Part shown: in pieces, positions 50,290-59,696 of the stretch
How the letters are laid out: every line of letters begins with the position of its first letter
Position numbering within the stretch: position 1 is the first letter of the stretch
Assembly (NCBI GenBank): GCA_022826505.1
Contig: JAJDUQ010000052.1
Span: forward strand, 1 to 64,000
From: Gammaproteobacteria bacterium
GTDB lineage: Bacteria > Pseudomonadota > Gammaproteobacteria > HK1
Reading direction: 5' to 3'
Length of the DNA: 64,000 bases
Program-made: the position numbers and the translations under genes
Notes under the pieces: model-generated
The model's input: the letters and a program-made list of their open reading frames with translations, nothing else
Databases searched by the model: none
Told to the model about the DNA's origin: nothing

Positions 50290-52308
50290 TCACGGCGTGA
50301 TCCCGGTGGCGATATGAAGGTGTCCCGCCTCGTGCGCAGTGAGCGTCGCGCCGGGGGGAACGACTACCGTCGACCACGCGTCCTCGACCACCACGGGCCC
50401 CGCGAGCCCGTATCCAGCCGCGAGACCGGACCGCGCGTACCGCGGCGTGGCGGCTGGACCTCCCGCATCGAACGTGCAGGCCGGAGTGGTCTGCGGAACC
50501 GGCTCGCCGGCCGCGCCGGGTGGCGGCGAACCGAGCCCTGCGTCGGTACGGGGGGCCGAGACGCGGAGTCTGATCGACATCAGCTCCCATGGCTCCTCGG
50601 TCGCGAAGCCGTACAGCGTCCGGTGACGGTCGAGGAACTCCCGGTTCAGACGCGCCCGATCGTCGAGAGGCGCATCGGTGATCTCGATCGCGTAGCTCTG
50701 GCCGCGGTAGCGAATGGCCGCCACCTCCTCGATCGTCACGTCCGCTTCGCCGTAACCGGCCGCGAGCAGGGGAGCAAGGAGCCGGGTCGTGAGCTCCCGC
50801 CGCGCTTGATTCACACGCTCCGCGTCCCACTCCTCCATCGCCATGCGCAACGTGCGCTGCTGCGCGTAGCTCATCTCGGCGCCGACGCAGCCAAGGGCGG
50901 AGAATACGCTGGAATGGGCGGGCACGATGACCGTGGCGATGGAGAAGGCGCGGGCCAGCTCCACCGCGTGCATCGGTCCGGCGCCCCCGAAGGCAAGGAG
51001 CGCGCACTGGCGTCCGTCGATGCCACGCTCCACCGTGACCCGGCGAAGCGCGCGAAGCATGGCCGAGTTGGCTACCCGAACCACGCCCAGTGCCGCTTCC
51101 TCCACGGTCATGTCCATGGCCGATGCCAGCGGCTCGATAGCGGCCCTCGCCGCTGCGACATCGAGTCGGATGTCGCCGCCGATGACGCGGTCCGAATTCA
51201 TGTACCCCAGCACCAGGTTGGCGTCGCTGACCGTCGGGCGATCCCCCCCGCGGGCATAGCAGGCCGGACCCGGATCGGCGCCGGCGCTCTCCGGCCCGAC
51301 GACCAGGGCTCCGTGATCGAGTCGCGCGACGGATCCTCCGCCGGCGCCGATGGACTCCACCGCGATCATGGGCTGACGCAGAGGCCTGTCACCCAGCGAC
51401 CGGCCGGCGGAAATCTGCCCTTCGCCGTCGAAGACGAGGCAGACGTCGGTGGTGGTGCCTCCCATGTCGAAGCTGATGGCATGCTCGATGCCGAGATCCG
51501 CGGCGATCCGGCCGGCCGCCGCCACACCGGCCGCGGGACCCGACGTTGCAAGGCCGAGAGGCAACTCCCGCAGCGCCTCCGGCGAGGCCATGCCGCCGGC
51601 GGAGTGGAACAGATGCAGCCTCGAGCCGGCAGGTCTCGCGGCGTCGAGCCGGTCGAGATAGCTCGCGGCAAGCGGCATGACTCCGGCGCTCAGCGCCGTC
51701 GTCGCGGTCCGCTCGTACTCCCGGGCCTCCGGATTGACCCGGTTCGAGAGTGCCACGAACGGGACCCCCTCGCGCAGCCGCTCGCCGAGAGCGTCCTCGT
51801 GGGCGGCATTGGCATAGGAGTGCATCAGCGATACTGCCACCGCCTGCGCACCGCTCTCGTCGATGCGCCGAATCGCCTCCTCGACCGAGACCGGATCCAT
51901 CGATTCCAGCACCCTGCCCTCATGATCGAGCCGTTCTCTCACCTCGAAGCGACGCTCCGCCGGCACCTGAGAGGCGAGCTTGGGTGGAAGATCGAGCCGG
52001 TAGAGATGGCGCCGATTCTGGCGCCCGATGTCCAGTGTATCGGCGAAGCCGCGGGTGGCGATCAGGGCGACCTCGGCCAGGTCGTTCTCGATGATGGCGT
52101 TGGTCACCAGCGTCGTTCCGTGAATGAGATCGTCCACGTCGGTCCATTCCAAACCGACCGCTCGCAGCGCCACCAGCAGTCCGGCCACCGGGTCGTCGGA
52201 TCGCGAAGGAACCTTCGCGATCCGCGTGTCGGAACCGCCTTGATTGAGTGCGACGACGTCGGTAAACGTACCGCCGACGTCGACCCCGACCTGCCACCCG
52301 CCCGACAT
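50290..52308 (-). CDS. hyuA: Hydantoinase A/oxoprolinase-family protein
   Basis: A 672-aa ASKHA-fold ATPase subunit: WQVGVDVGGTFTDVVALNQ (phosphate loop), HGTTLVTNAIIENDLAEVALIATRGFADTLDIGRQNR, ISFDMGGTTTDVCLV, AGADPGPACYARGGDRPTVSDANLVLGYMN, and FGGAGPMHAVELARAF. First gene of the operon that runs through hyuB, SDR, the molybdenum hydroxylase and IclR. A 12-bp-arm palindrome lies 36 bp upstream. The substrate may be a hydantoin-like ring or an aromatic ketone-like acid; not determinable here. Confidence 0.92.
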   Translation of the reverse strand: MSGGWQVGVDVGGTFTDVVALNQGGSDTRIAKVPSRSDDPVAGLLVALRAVGLEWTDVDDLIHGTTLVTNAIIENDLAEVALIATRGFADTLDIGRQNRRHLYRLDLPPKLASQVPAERRFEVRERLDHEGRVLESMDPVSVEEAIRRIDESGAQAVAVSLMHSYANAAHEDALGERLREGVPFVALSNRVNPEAREYERTATTALSAGVMPLAASYLDRLDAARPAGSRLHLFHSAGGMASPEALRELPLGLATSGPAAGVAAAGRIAADLGIEHAISFDMGGTTTDVCLVFDGEGQISAGRSLGDRPLRQPMIAVESIGAGGGSVARLDHGALVVGPESAGADPGPACYARGGDRPTVSDANLVLGYMNSDRVIGGDIRLDVAAARAAIEPLASAMDMTVEEAALGVVRVANSAMLRALRRVTVERGIDGRQCALLAFGGAGPMHAVELARAFSIATVIVPAHSSVFSALGCVGAEMSYAQQRTLRMAMEEWDAERVNQARRELTTRLLAPLLAAGYGEADVTIEEVAAIRYRGQSYAIEITDAPLDDRARLNREFLDRHRTLYGFATEEPWELMSIRLRVSAPRTDAGLGSPPPGAAGEPVPQTTPACTFDAGGPAATPRYARSGLAAGYGLAGPVVVEDAWSTVVVPPGATLTAHEAGHLHIATGITP

Positions 52309-52343
52309 CGAAGAAATTCCCTGATGGAGTTTGTGGATTTTCA

Positions 52344-52375
52344 GTTATCGAAATATTTTTTTGTATTTCGAAAAC
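52344..52375. promoter_or_regulatory. Long AT-rich palindrome upstream of hyuA, likely operator
   Basis: GTTATCGAAATA-TTTTTTTG-TATTTCGAAAAC: arms of 12 bp matching at 11 positions around an 8-nt spacer. It is the most AT-rich spot in this region and lies 36 bp before the hyuA ATG, where promoter elements should be. An IclR-family gene ends this operon and could bind it. Confidence 0.6.
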
Positions 52376-52379
52376 ACTA

Positions 52380-52400
52380 GACGGTGTCGGCGGCACCGTC
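52380..52400 (-). terminator. Probable rho-independent terminator of the sulfatase gene
   Basis: On the minus strand GACGGTG-CCGCCGA-CACCGTC (7-bp perfect stem) is followed by TAGTGTTTTCG. It lies about 80 bp after the sulfatase stop and just before the hyuA operator, so it separates the two transcription units. The T-run is short. Confidence 0.55.
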
Positions 52401-52482
52401 AAGCGACACATGTCGAATTTCCCGGCACCGACGGCATCGGCCGGTCCCGGGTTCCGCTGCCCCGACACGAACAGGTTCCCGG

Positions 52483-54003
52483 TCACCGCGACTGCGGCTC
52501 GATGCCGCGCCACGCCCATTCGTTGTAGTCGTCGGGCGCACGCAGGCAGGACGCCCACACGGGGTCGCTTTCGAGCGCGTCCCACACCGGAGCGGGTCCA
52601 TGGCGGTGAGCGGCCTGGACCAGACGACGCTCGCGCTGGCTCGCACGGATCTCCACATCGAGCGCCTCCGTGTCCCAGGTTTTCGCGGCGAGACGGCGCA
52701 GCGCCGCGAGGGTGTGCGCGCGGTCCGGATCCGGGGCAAGGTCGGTACGTTCTTCGGGGTCGGCGAGAACATCGAAAAGCGTATCCGGCGCACCTCCGCC
52801 GGTCATCAGCTTGAATCGACCGTGACGGACCATGAACATCGGCGCCGGCACCCCCTCGGAGGTCATTTCCGAGAACACCGGCGCATCTTCGGCCGAGCCG
52901 GAATCGTCGCACAGAGGAATCAGGCTGGCGCCGTCCAGTGGTCTGGGCGCCCGGTTCGCGGCATCGATTCGAGCCAGCTCGCACAGCGTCGGCAGCAGGT
53001 CCACCAGCGACACGTTCTCGCGCCTTCGCCCCGCCGCGAACCTCCACGGAGCATGGACGATGAGCGGCACCCGCGACGCGTGCTCGAAGAAGTGCTTCTT
53101 GAACCACATCCCCCGCTCGCCGAGCATGTCGCCGTGGTCCGACGTGACCACGACCACGGTGTCGCGCGCGAGCCCGATCGCTTCCATCGTGCCGAGCAGT
53201 GTCCCGACCATCTCGTCGAGATAGGAGCAATTGGCGAGGTAGGCGTGACGGGCCGTGCGCACGAAGTCCTCGGTGATGCTTGGGTCGAGCAGGCCGTGGT
53301 GGACGAGCATGCGCTGGCTGTGGAGATCGCGCTCGGACTCCGGCAACAGCGCAGTTGCGGGCATCGGAACGTCCTCGTGCCGATAGCGTTCCCAGTGCCT
53401 TCTCGGCGCGTAGTACGGGTCGTGGGGATGCGTAAACGACGCCAGCAGGAAGAATGGGCCTCGATCCCGGTCGCGCGCGAGGTCGTGCAGCCGGGAAACG
53501 GCCCGGAAGAGCACCGTCTCGTCGTGATCCATCTGCACGCTGCGCACGCAGATCCCGGAGCGGGTGATGCTTCTTGCATCGTTGTTCGAGTCCATTCGGA
53601 CCTCGTCCCAGCTCGGCGCCCAGTCGAAGTCCGTGGGGTACAGCTCCGGAACGAGTCGTTCGTGAAATCCGTGCAGCATGTCCGGTCCGACGAAGTGCTG
53701 CTTGCCGGACAACGTGGTGCGATAGCCGGCGAGCCGCAGATAGTGCGCCATGGTGGGCGTTGCGGCGGTGAATTCGGCACCGTTGTCGAAAGCACGCACG
53801 CGCGAAGGCAGCATTCCGGCGAGCATCGAGAAGCGGGACGGCGCACAGAGCGGAAAGTTGCAGTACGCACTCTCGAACACGACCCCTTCGTGACACAGCC
53901 GGTCGAGATGCGGCGTCACCGCCGGGCCGCCGTACGCGGACAACACCTGGGGCTTGAGCTGATCGGCTTGAATGAACAGGATGTCGGGCAGGGTATCGGT
54001 CAC
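52483..54003 (-). CDS. Sulfatase, choline-sulfatase-like
   Basis: A 506-aa alkaline-phosphatase-fold sulfatase. DILFIQADQLKPQVLSAYGG is the start and NFPLCAPSRFSMLAGMLPSRVRAFDNGAEF holds the CxPSR formylglycine motif. VVVVTSDHGDMLGERGMWFKKHFFEHASRVPLIVH holds the metal-binding DH. The FPLCAPSR...LPSRV.A.DNGAEF run resembles choline-sulfatase BetC. The start is GTG at 54003 with GGAGA upstream; the track's 54102 is too early. Choline from choline-O-sulfate would feed betaine and sarcosine, and soxBDAG is in this window. No signal peptide is visible, so a cytosolic location is likely. The substrate is inferred. Confidence 0.82.
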   Translation of the reverse strand: MTDTLPDILFIQADQLKPQVLSAYGGPAVTPHLDRLCHEGVVFESAYCNFPLCAPSRFSMLAGMLPSRVRAFDNGAEFTAATPTMAHYLRLAGYRTTLSGKQHFVGPDMLHGFHERLVPELYPTDFDWAPSWDEVRMDSNNDARSITRSGICVRSVQMDHDETVLFRAVSRLHDLARDRDRGPFFLLASFTHPHDPYYAPRRHWERYRHEDVPMPATALLPESERDLHSQRMLVHHGLLDPSITEDFVRTARHAYLANCSYLDEMVGTLLGTMEAIGLARDTVVVVTSDHGDMLGERGMWFKKHFFEHASRVPLIVHAPWRFAAGRRRENVSLVDLLPTLCELARIDAANRAPRPLDGASLIPLCDDSGSAEDAPVFSEMTSEGVPAPMFMVRHGRFKLMTGGGAPDTLFDVLADPEERTDLAPDPDRAHTLAALRRLAAKTWDTEALDVEIRASQRERRLVQAAHRHGPAPVWDALESDPVWASCLRAPDDYNEWAWRGIEPQSR

Positions 54004-54493
54004 GAGATTCTCCGAGAACGGTTTCGAAACGTGCGCCCGGGCGGGGTCGCCGGGGATCGTCCCGGACCGATACCACTCACCACCGCCGGCGACAAGGAGC
54101 ATCTGCGCCCCGCATCCCGGTGCGGCTCGACCTTCGGGGGTGGTTCCCTGCGACGAATTCGCGCGCGATGGTGGCGCGTGCCCACACGCCGGAGGTGACC
54201 GACAGGGGCTCGAGGTGGTATCGCGGGTCGCGCCGTGCGACCGGGGTGCGGTCGGTGGCGCCGGAATTCATGCGCAAACCGAAGGGCCTTGTGACCGGCG
54301 GCGAGGCCACTTAGCATCAGGGCCGGATCGGATGTGACGTCGTGCGGCACACGGTGCGGGATACGGGATTACAGGTGACCCAGATCGCTTCAACCCCGGC
54401 AGTTCGACAAGCATGCGCACGGTCCCACCGGAGCGGGCCGCCGGTATCGTGGCTGCTCCAAGCGCCAATTGCCGATCTGCACGGGCTGTCCGG
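54004..54493. other. Divergent intergenic region, no gene seen
   Basis: 490 bp between the sulfatase and the ATP-grasp gene, transcribed away from each other. Short ORFs on both strands look like shadows. It should contain both promoters, but I found no convincing -35/-10 pair or repeat. Confidence 0.45.
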
Positions 54494-55927
54494 ATGAACT
54501 TCGACGCCTACGATCTCGATGCTGCGTTCTACGACGAGATGTTCATGCCCGACGGCACGCCGCGCGCGCACTGCCATGCCCTGTTCGACACCCTGCGGAG
54601 GATGCCTGACGACGAACTGAGCAGCATGCAGGATCGGGTCACGCGCTCGTTCTCGAACGAAGGCATCACCTTTACCGTCTACGGCGACGACGAAGCCGAC
54701 GAACGCATCATCCCCATCGACTGCGTACCCCGTATCGTGTCGGGGGCCGATTGGCGGTTGCTCGAGTCGGGCCTCACCCAGCGCATTGGGGCCCTGAACC
54801 GGTTCCTGGAAGACGTGTACGGTGACGCCCGAATCGTCTCCGAAGGCGTGATTCCCGCCGACGTGGTGCGGGGCTGCCCGCAGTACCGCATCGAGATGCG
54901 CGGGGTCTCCGTCCCTCACGGTACCTGGGTCGCGATCTGCGGCACCGACCTGGTGCGTACCCACGACGGGTTCCTGGTGCTGGAGGACAACCTCCGATGT
55001 CCCTCGGGGGTGTCGTACATGATCGCGAACCGCAAGGTCGTGAAGAAGAGCCTGCGGCGTCTCTACCGGAGCTGCCGGGTGCGGGAAGTCGAGCACTACG
55101 GGACAGTGCTGCGAAAGACCCTGTGCGCTCTCGCTCCCGGCGACCGATCCGACCCGTGCATCGTGCTGCTGACTCCCGGTGTCTACAACTCCGCGTTCTA
55201 CGAGCACATGTTCCTGGCCCAGGAGATCGGAGCGGCGCTTGTCGAGGGACGCGACCTCGTGGTCCGCGACGGCTTCGTCTACATGCGCACGACCGAGGGG
55301 CTTCGGCGTGTGGACGTGGTCTATCGACGAATCGACGACGACTTTCTCGACCCTCTCGTCTTCCGCCCCGACTCCCTGCTCGGCGTGCCCGGGTTGCTGC
55401 ACGCCTTCAAGCTCGGGCGCGTCGCCCTGGCAAACGTGCCGGGAACCGGTGTCGCCGATGACAAGAGCGTCTACGCATACGTCCCGGACATGATTCGCTA
55501 TTACCTGGGCGAGGAACCGATTCTGGCCAATGTCGAGACGCATCTGTGCCGACGGCCGGAGGATCTGGAGTACACCCTCGACAACCTGGAAAACCTGGTA
55601 GTCAAGCGCGTCGGAGAGTCCGGCGGCTACGGCATGCTCGTCGGCCCGCATTCGACGCCCGAGGAACGCGCGAGCTACGCCGAGCAGATTCGTGCGAATC
55701 CCTCCGACTTCATCTCCCAACCGGTCCTCGCCCTCTCGCGTGGACCCTGTTTCGTGGAGGGTCGCGCCGAGCCGCGACACGTCGACTTGCGACCGTTCGT
55801 GCTGCACGGCCGAGAAACCCGCATCGTGCCCGGCGCGTTCTGCCGCGTGGCATTGCGTGAGGGCAGCCTCGTGGTGAACTCCAGTCAGGGAGGCGGCGGC
55901 AAGGACCTCTGGGTGCTGGAGGACTGA
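54494..55927 (+). CDS. Circularly permuted ATP-grasp family protein
   Basis: A 477-aa protein of the CP_ATPgrasp type: MNFDAYDLDAAFYDEMFMPDGTPRAHCHALFDTL, GITFTVYGDDEADERIIPIDCVPRIV, ICGTDLVRTHDGFLVLEDNLRCPSGVSYMIANRKV, RRIDDDFLDPLVFRPDSLLGVPGLLHAFKLGRVALANVPGTGVADDKSVYAYVPDMIRYYLGEEPIL, and VVKRVGESGGYGMLVGP. The family predicts ATP-dependent amide/peptide bond formation. The ATG at 54494 begins homology; the track start (54413) is early. Its stop touches the next ATG, so it forms an operon with the alpha-E and transglutaminase genes. Confidence 0.9.
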   Translation: MNFDAYDLDAAFYDEMFMPDGTPRAHCHALFDTLRRMPDDELSSMQDRVTRSFSNEGITFTVYGDDEADERIIPIDCVPRIVSGADWRLLESGLTQRIGALNRFLEDVYGDARIVSEGVIPADVVRGCPQYRIEMRGVSVPHGTWVAICGTDLVRTHDGFLVLEDNLRCPSGVSYMIANRKVVKKSLRRLYRSCRVREVEHYGTVLRKTLCALAPGDRSDPCIVLLTPGVYNSAFYEHMFLAQEIGAALVEGRDLVVRDGFVYMRTTEGLRRVDVVYRRIDDDFLDPLVFRPDSLLGVPGLLHAFKLGRVALANVPGTGVADDKSVYAYVPDMIRYYLGEEPILANVETHLCRRPEDLEYTLDNLENLVVKRVGESGGYGMLVGPHSTPEERASYAEQIRANPSDFISQPVLALSRGPCFVEGRAEPRHVDLRPFVLHGRETRIVPGAFCRVALREGSLVVNSSQGGGGKDLWVLED

Positions 55928-56899
55928 ATGCTTTCGCGCAGCGCTCAAGGGTTGTACTGGATGGGGCGCTATCTGGAGCGGGCGGGCCAACTGTGCCGCT
56001 TGTTGCAGTTGCAGGTGGAAGCGCTCGTGGATCGGCCGATCTCCGAGATTCACTTCGGCTGGAGGCGAATCTACGCGGTCCTCGACCGCGGACCACCTTT
56101 CGGAGCCGATTTCGAGGTCGACGAGAGCGACGATTTCGCCCTGGCGGATTCCTACACATTGGCGGGCGATCTGACGTTCGAACGGTCCAATGCCGAATCG
56201 ATTCGGGGTTGCTTCGCCCTTGGCCGCGAGAACGCGCGTCAGATGCGCCACTGCATCAGCGGGGAGATGTGGACTTGTCTGAACCTGGCCTGGCTGCGAA
56301 TTCGCGATCTCGAAATCGAGGACATCTGGAAAATCTCCCCGGAAAATTTCTACGCTCGCACGACACGGGAAATAGACACGTTCGCGGGGGTAGCCGACAC
56401 GACGATGTATCGTGACGAAGGCTGGCGTTTCATGCAGCTAGGGCGGTTCATGGAACGTACCCAACTACTCGTCGCCCTGCTGCTCGCTCAACTCGCTACC
56501 GGTCGGACGCTGGTTGATGGCTCCGATTCGGGATGGACGAGCCTGCTGCGTGCATGTCAGGCATTCGACGCCTACAAGCGAAGCTACAGCGTCGACGTCC
56601 GACCCGGCAATGTTCTGGATCTGCTCGTTGCGGACCCGCGGCTGCCCGGCTCTCTGCACCGTTCGCTGGAAATTCTTGCATGGGAACTGGCCGCCATCGG
56701 TTCGAGCCCGGACTCTGCCGCCGGCGCCGCGGCCGAGCGCCTCGCCGGCCGACTGGGTGCGCTGATTCGCTACGAGTGGCCGGATCGGCAGGACCGCGAG
56801 GAATTGCTCTCGCAGGTCCGCGAGCACTCCCTCAAGCTGCACGATCTCGTGAACACCGCATACTTCGACTACAACCTCGAGGCTGCCCCGGTTCGCTGA
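55928..56899 (+). CDS. Alpha-E domain protein (DUF403)
   Basis: A 323-aa all-helical protein: MLSRSAQGLYWMGRYLERAGQLCRLLQLQVEAL at the start, with repeated R/E-rich helices (RENARQMRHCISGEMWTCLN, FMQLGRFMERTQLLVALLLAQLA) typical of the alpha-E family. It begins immediately after the ATP-grasp stop. Its biochemical role is not established; it always accompanies ATP-grasp and transglutaminase genes in this arrangement as I recall. Confidence 0.9.
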   Translation: MLSRSAQGLYWMGRYLERAGQLCRLLQLQVEALVDRPISEIHFGWRRIYAVLDRGPPFGADFEVDESDDFALADSYTLAGDLTFERSNAESIRGCFALGRENARQMRHCISGEMWTCLNLAWLRIRDLEIEDIWKISPENFYARTTREIDTFAGVADTTMYRDEGWRFMQLGRFMERTQLLVALLLAQLATGRTLVDGSDSGWTSLLRACQAFDAYKRSYSVDVRPGNVLDLLVADPRLPGSLHRSLEILAWELAAIGSSPDSAAGAAAERLAGRLGALIRYEWPDRQDREELLSQVREHSLKLHDLVNTAYFDYNLEAAPVR

Positions 56900-56915
56900 C
56901 CCCGGGGCTGGCGTC

Positions 56916-57893
56916 ATGCGTTACGAAATCGAACATGTTTCGCGCTACCACTACGCCACCCGCGTGCGGCAGTGCACAATGCTCCTGTGTCTGGAACCGA
57001 ACGATGATCGGCGGCAACGATTGCTGCATTTCGAAATCGAGACGCATCCGACAGGCGCACTGAGTCGGGAGATCGACAACTTCGGGAACCCGCGACACGT
57101 ATTCGCCCTCCACCAGGCGCACGCCGTTCTGGAAATCACAGCCCGTTCCACAGTCGAGTCGACACCACCGGTCGCGCTTCCGACACGCCTGGACTCCGGG
57201 GCCTGGAAGGAAATTCGTACCCGCGCCGACTCATTTCCGGACTGGGACTTCACGCACGCAAGCCCGTTGATCCGTCCATCCACCAATCTGGAGGCGTTCG
57301 CCGAGCGACATGGCATCAGGCGCGGGGCCGATCCTCTCGAGAGCCTGTTGCGCCTTTCGAATACGCTCCATCGCCGCCTGCGCTACGTGCCGGGCGCCAC
57401 CTCGGTGGAGTCCTCTGTCGACCATGTGCTCGAGACCGACTGCGGAGTCTGCCAGGACTACGCTCACGCAATGATCGCCGTGGCCCGATCCTGGGGCATC
57501 CCGGCCCGTTACGTTTCCGGGTATCTGGACGTGACCGGCCAGACCGGGAGGCACTCGCCGGACAACGCCACCCATGCCTGGGTGGAATGCCGGCTGCCGA
57601 ATCTCGGCTGGGTCGGATTCGATCCGACCAACCGGAGCCTCGCCGGCCCGGGACATGTACGAATCGCGGCCGGTCGTGACTATCGGGATGTCTCTCCGAC
57701 CCGCGGAATCGTTCAGGGTGGCGGGAAATCGCGCCTCGAGGTCACCGTCGATGTGCGCACAGATTCCGATGCCGGGAGTTCGGCACCAGGGTTGCGGTTT
57801 CCGGACGCGCCGGGTTGGGCAGCCCGGGAAGGGGACACGGCCGGGAACTCGACGCCGCCAGCCCAATGCCGAGCGGACATGCAGGAGACGTAG
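56916..57893 (+). CDS. Transglutaminase-like cysteine protease/amidase
   Basis: A 325-aa protein with an N-terminal beta domain (MRYEIEHVSRYHYATRVRQCTMLLCLEPNDDRRQRLLHFEIETHP) and a papain-like transglutaminase core: Cys in LETDCGVCQDYAHAMIAVARSWGIPARYVSGYL, His in NATHAWVECRLPNLGWVGFDPTN, with Asp in FDPTN. The C-terminal tail (residues ~275-325) is low-complexity. It ends a three-gene operon that Iyer-type comparative work linked to peptide synthesis and processing. Substrate unknown. Confidence 0.9.
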   Translation: MRYEIEHVSRYHYATRVRQCTMLLCLEPNDDRRQRLLHFEIETHPTGALSREIDNFGNPRHVFALHQAHAVLEITARSTVESTPPVALPTRLDSGAWKEIRTRADSFPDWDFTHASPLIRPSTNLEAFAERHGIRRGADPLESLLRLSNTLHRRLRYVPGATSVESSVDHVLETDCGVCQDYAHAMIAVARSWGIPARYVSGYLDVTGQTGRHSPDNATHAWVECRLPNLGWVGFDPTNRSLAGPGHVRIAAGRDYRDVSPTRGIVQGGGKSRLEVTVDVRTDSDAGSSAPGLRFPDAPGWAAREGDTAGNSTPPAQCRADMQET

Positions 57894-58179
57894 CTCGACG
57901 TCGCTCCGAGAGTATTTTCCGGACGAATCCGCATGTGTTGCGGGTTTGCGGGACATCGTTCGGGTCGGGTGAAACCGCGCAAGGCGATCAGCCGGAATGC
58001 GCTGCGCCGACCGGGCTTGTCCTGCGTGGCAGTTGCCTGTCCGGCGGACTGACAAATCGCGCAGCCGCTGCCGGTTCGTGTCCGACATTGCCCTCGGTCT
58101 CGGACGGGGCTATTCTCTTTCCGATTCAGCCGCCAAGCTCAGGGGCACGCTCCACAACATCAACCAGGACGCGAGGCAG

Positions 58180-58518
58180 ATGGACATTCACACCGAACGG
58201 AAAAATGGAACGCTGATCGCCAAGGCGCAGGGACGCATCGACGGCGTGAACGCGCGCGATTTCGAAGAAGCCCTGAAGGCCGCGATCAGCGCCGACGACA
58301 GCACCGTCGTCATGGACCTCGAGGGTCTCTCCTATATCAGCAGTGCGGGTCTTCGCGTCATCCTGCTGATTGCAAAGACGCTGCGCAAGCGGAATGCCGA
58401 GCTCCTGCTCTGCTCGCTCTCGGACCCGATTCGGGAGGTTTTCGAGATCAGCGGCTTCGACAAGATCATCCCGGTGCACGCCTCCCGCGAGCAGGCTCTC
58501 GCTTCCGTCGGCGGATAG
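58180..58518 (+). CDS. STAS-domain anti-sigma factor antagonist
   Basis: A 112-aa STAS protein: LIAKAQGRIDGVNARDFEEALKAAISADDSTVVMDLEGLSYISSAGLRVILLIAKTLRKRNAELLLCSLSDPIREVFEISGFDKIIPVHASREQAL. The YISSAGL motif carries the Ser that SpoIIAA-like proteins have phosphorylated by a switch kinase. No kinase, phosphatase or sigma factor is adjacent. The ATG at 58180 has GAGG upstream; the track start (57997) is too early. It may control a general-stress or biofilm pathway through partners encoded elsewhere. Confidence 0.9.
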   Translation: MDIHTERKNGTLIAKAQGRIDGVNARDFEEALKAAISADDSTVVMDLEGLSYISSAGLRVILLIAKTLRKRNAELLLCSLSDPIREVFEISGFDKIIPVHASREQALASVGG

Positions 58519-58538
58519 GGCGGTCCCTGCCGGGGCTG

Positions 58539-58569
58539 GGCGCGTCGTCCCGGATCCGGGCGACGCGCC
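58539..58569. terminator. Large GC-rich hairpin between convergent genes
   Basis: GGCGCGTCG and CGACGCGCC (9-bp perfect arms) enclose T and the self-complementary CCCGGATCCGGG. It lies between the STAS gene (plus) and mdh (minus), whose stops face each other. It could end both transcripts. No T-run follows, so rho independence is uncertain. Confidence 0.45.
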
Positions 58570-58659
58570 GGCACCCGGGTTCACACGTCGGCGGAACATC
58601 CGGGCCGCGGTCGTCTTGCAGAGCCGCCCGCAGCGGATGTGTCCGGGTGTGTTTCCGCG

Positions 58660-59637
58660 TTACAGAAGTGCGCGCACCGCGTCGCGTTCATCTTCGAGCT
58701 CGGCGCGTGTCGCATCCATCTTCCTCCGGCTGAACTCGTCAATGTCCAGGCCCTGCACGATTCGGCAGGCACCATTCTCGACCGTGACCGGGAAAGAGTA
58801 GACCAGCCCTTCCGGAATTCCGTAGCTACCGTCGCTGGGGATCGCCATGCTGGTCCAGTCGCCGTCGGCGGTGCCATGCACCCAGTCGCGCACATGGGAA
58901 AGTCCCGCGTGGGCAGCGGAAGCCGCGCTGGAGAGGCCACGCGCCTCGATGACTTCGGCGCCGCGCTTCTGGACGCGGGGAATGAATCGGTCACGGATCC
59001 ACTCGAAGTCGAGTCGTTCCATCGCCGGCTCGGCGCCAATCATGGCGTGGTTGAGGTCGGGATACTGGGTCGCGGAGTGATTGCCCCAGATCGTCACCCG
59101 GCGAATGTCGGAGACCGCGGCTGCGGTCTTCTCCGCAACCTGACTGACGGCCCGATTGTGATCGAGCCGCATCATCGCCGAGAACTGCGCAGGGGCCAGA
59201 TCCGGCGCATTTCGCATCGCGATCAGAGCGTTGGTATTCGCAGGATTGCCAATCACCAGCACCTTCACGTCACGGCTTGCACAATCGTTCAGGGCTCGGC
59301 CCTGCGGACCGAAGATTCGGCCGTTCTCCGCGAGCAGATCTCCGCGCTCCATGCCCTTCCCGCGCGGTTTCGCACCGACCAGGATCGCGTAGTCGGCATC
59401 CTTGAACACGACGGCCGGATCGTCGGTCGTCACTACGTCCTGCAGCAAGGGATACGCACAATCGTTCAGCTCCATGACGACACCCGACAGAGCGCCCAGC
59501 GCGGGTGCAATTTCCATCAGGTTCAATGCAATCGGCCGATCCGGGCCGAGCATCTCGCCGGATGCGATGCGAAACAGCAGCGAGTATCCAATCTGGCCGG
59601 CCGCACCGGTGACGGCAATTCTCGCAGGTGAGCTCAT
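58660..59637 (-). CDS. mdh: Malate dehydrogenase
   Basis: A 325-aa NAD-dependent malate dehydrogenase of the long (cytosolic-like) type: [39 protein letters not shown] for NAD, catalytic [18 protein letters not shown] with the active His, and the end [32 protein letters not shown]. It catalyses malate to oxaloacetate in the TCA cycle. The long type is typical of beta- and gammaproteobacteria rather than alphaproteobacteria. It lies 60 bp downstream of gltA on the same strand, likely co-transcribed. Confidence 0.96.
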   Translation of the reverse strand: MSSPARIAVTGAAGQIGYSLLFRIASGEMLGPDRPIALNLMEIAPALGALSGVVMELNDCAYPLLQDVVTTDDPAVVFKDADYAILVGAKPRGKGMERGDLLAENGRIFGPQGRALNDCASRDVKVLVIGNPANTNALIAMRNAPDLAPAQFSAMMRLDHNRAVSQVAEKTAAAVSDIRRVTIWGNHSATQYPDLNHAMIGAEPAMERLDFEWIRDRFIPRVQKRGAEVIEARGLSSAASAAHAGLSHVRDWVHGTADGDWTSMAIPSDGSYGIPEGLVYSFPVTVENGACRIVQGLDIDEFSRRKMDATRAELEDERDAVRALL

Positions 59638-59696
59638 GCGACGGTCTCCCGTTGGTCAGTGTTTCGACGTTCTCCGACGAGTGGGGGGCTACGTGC

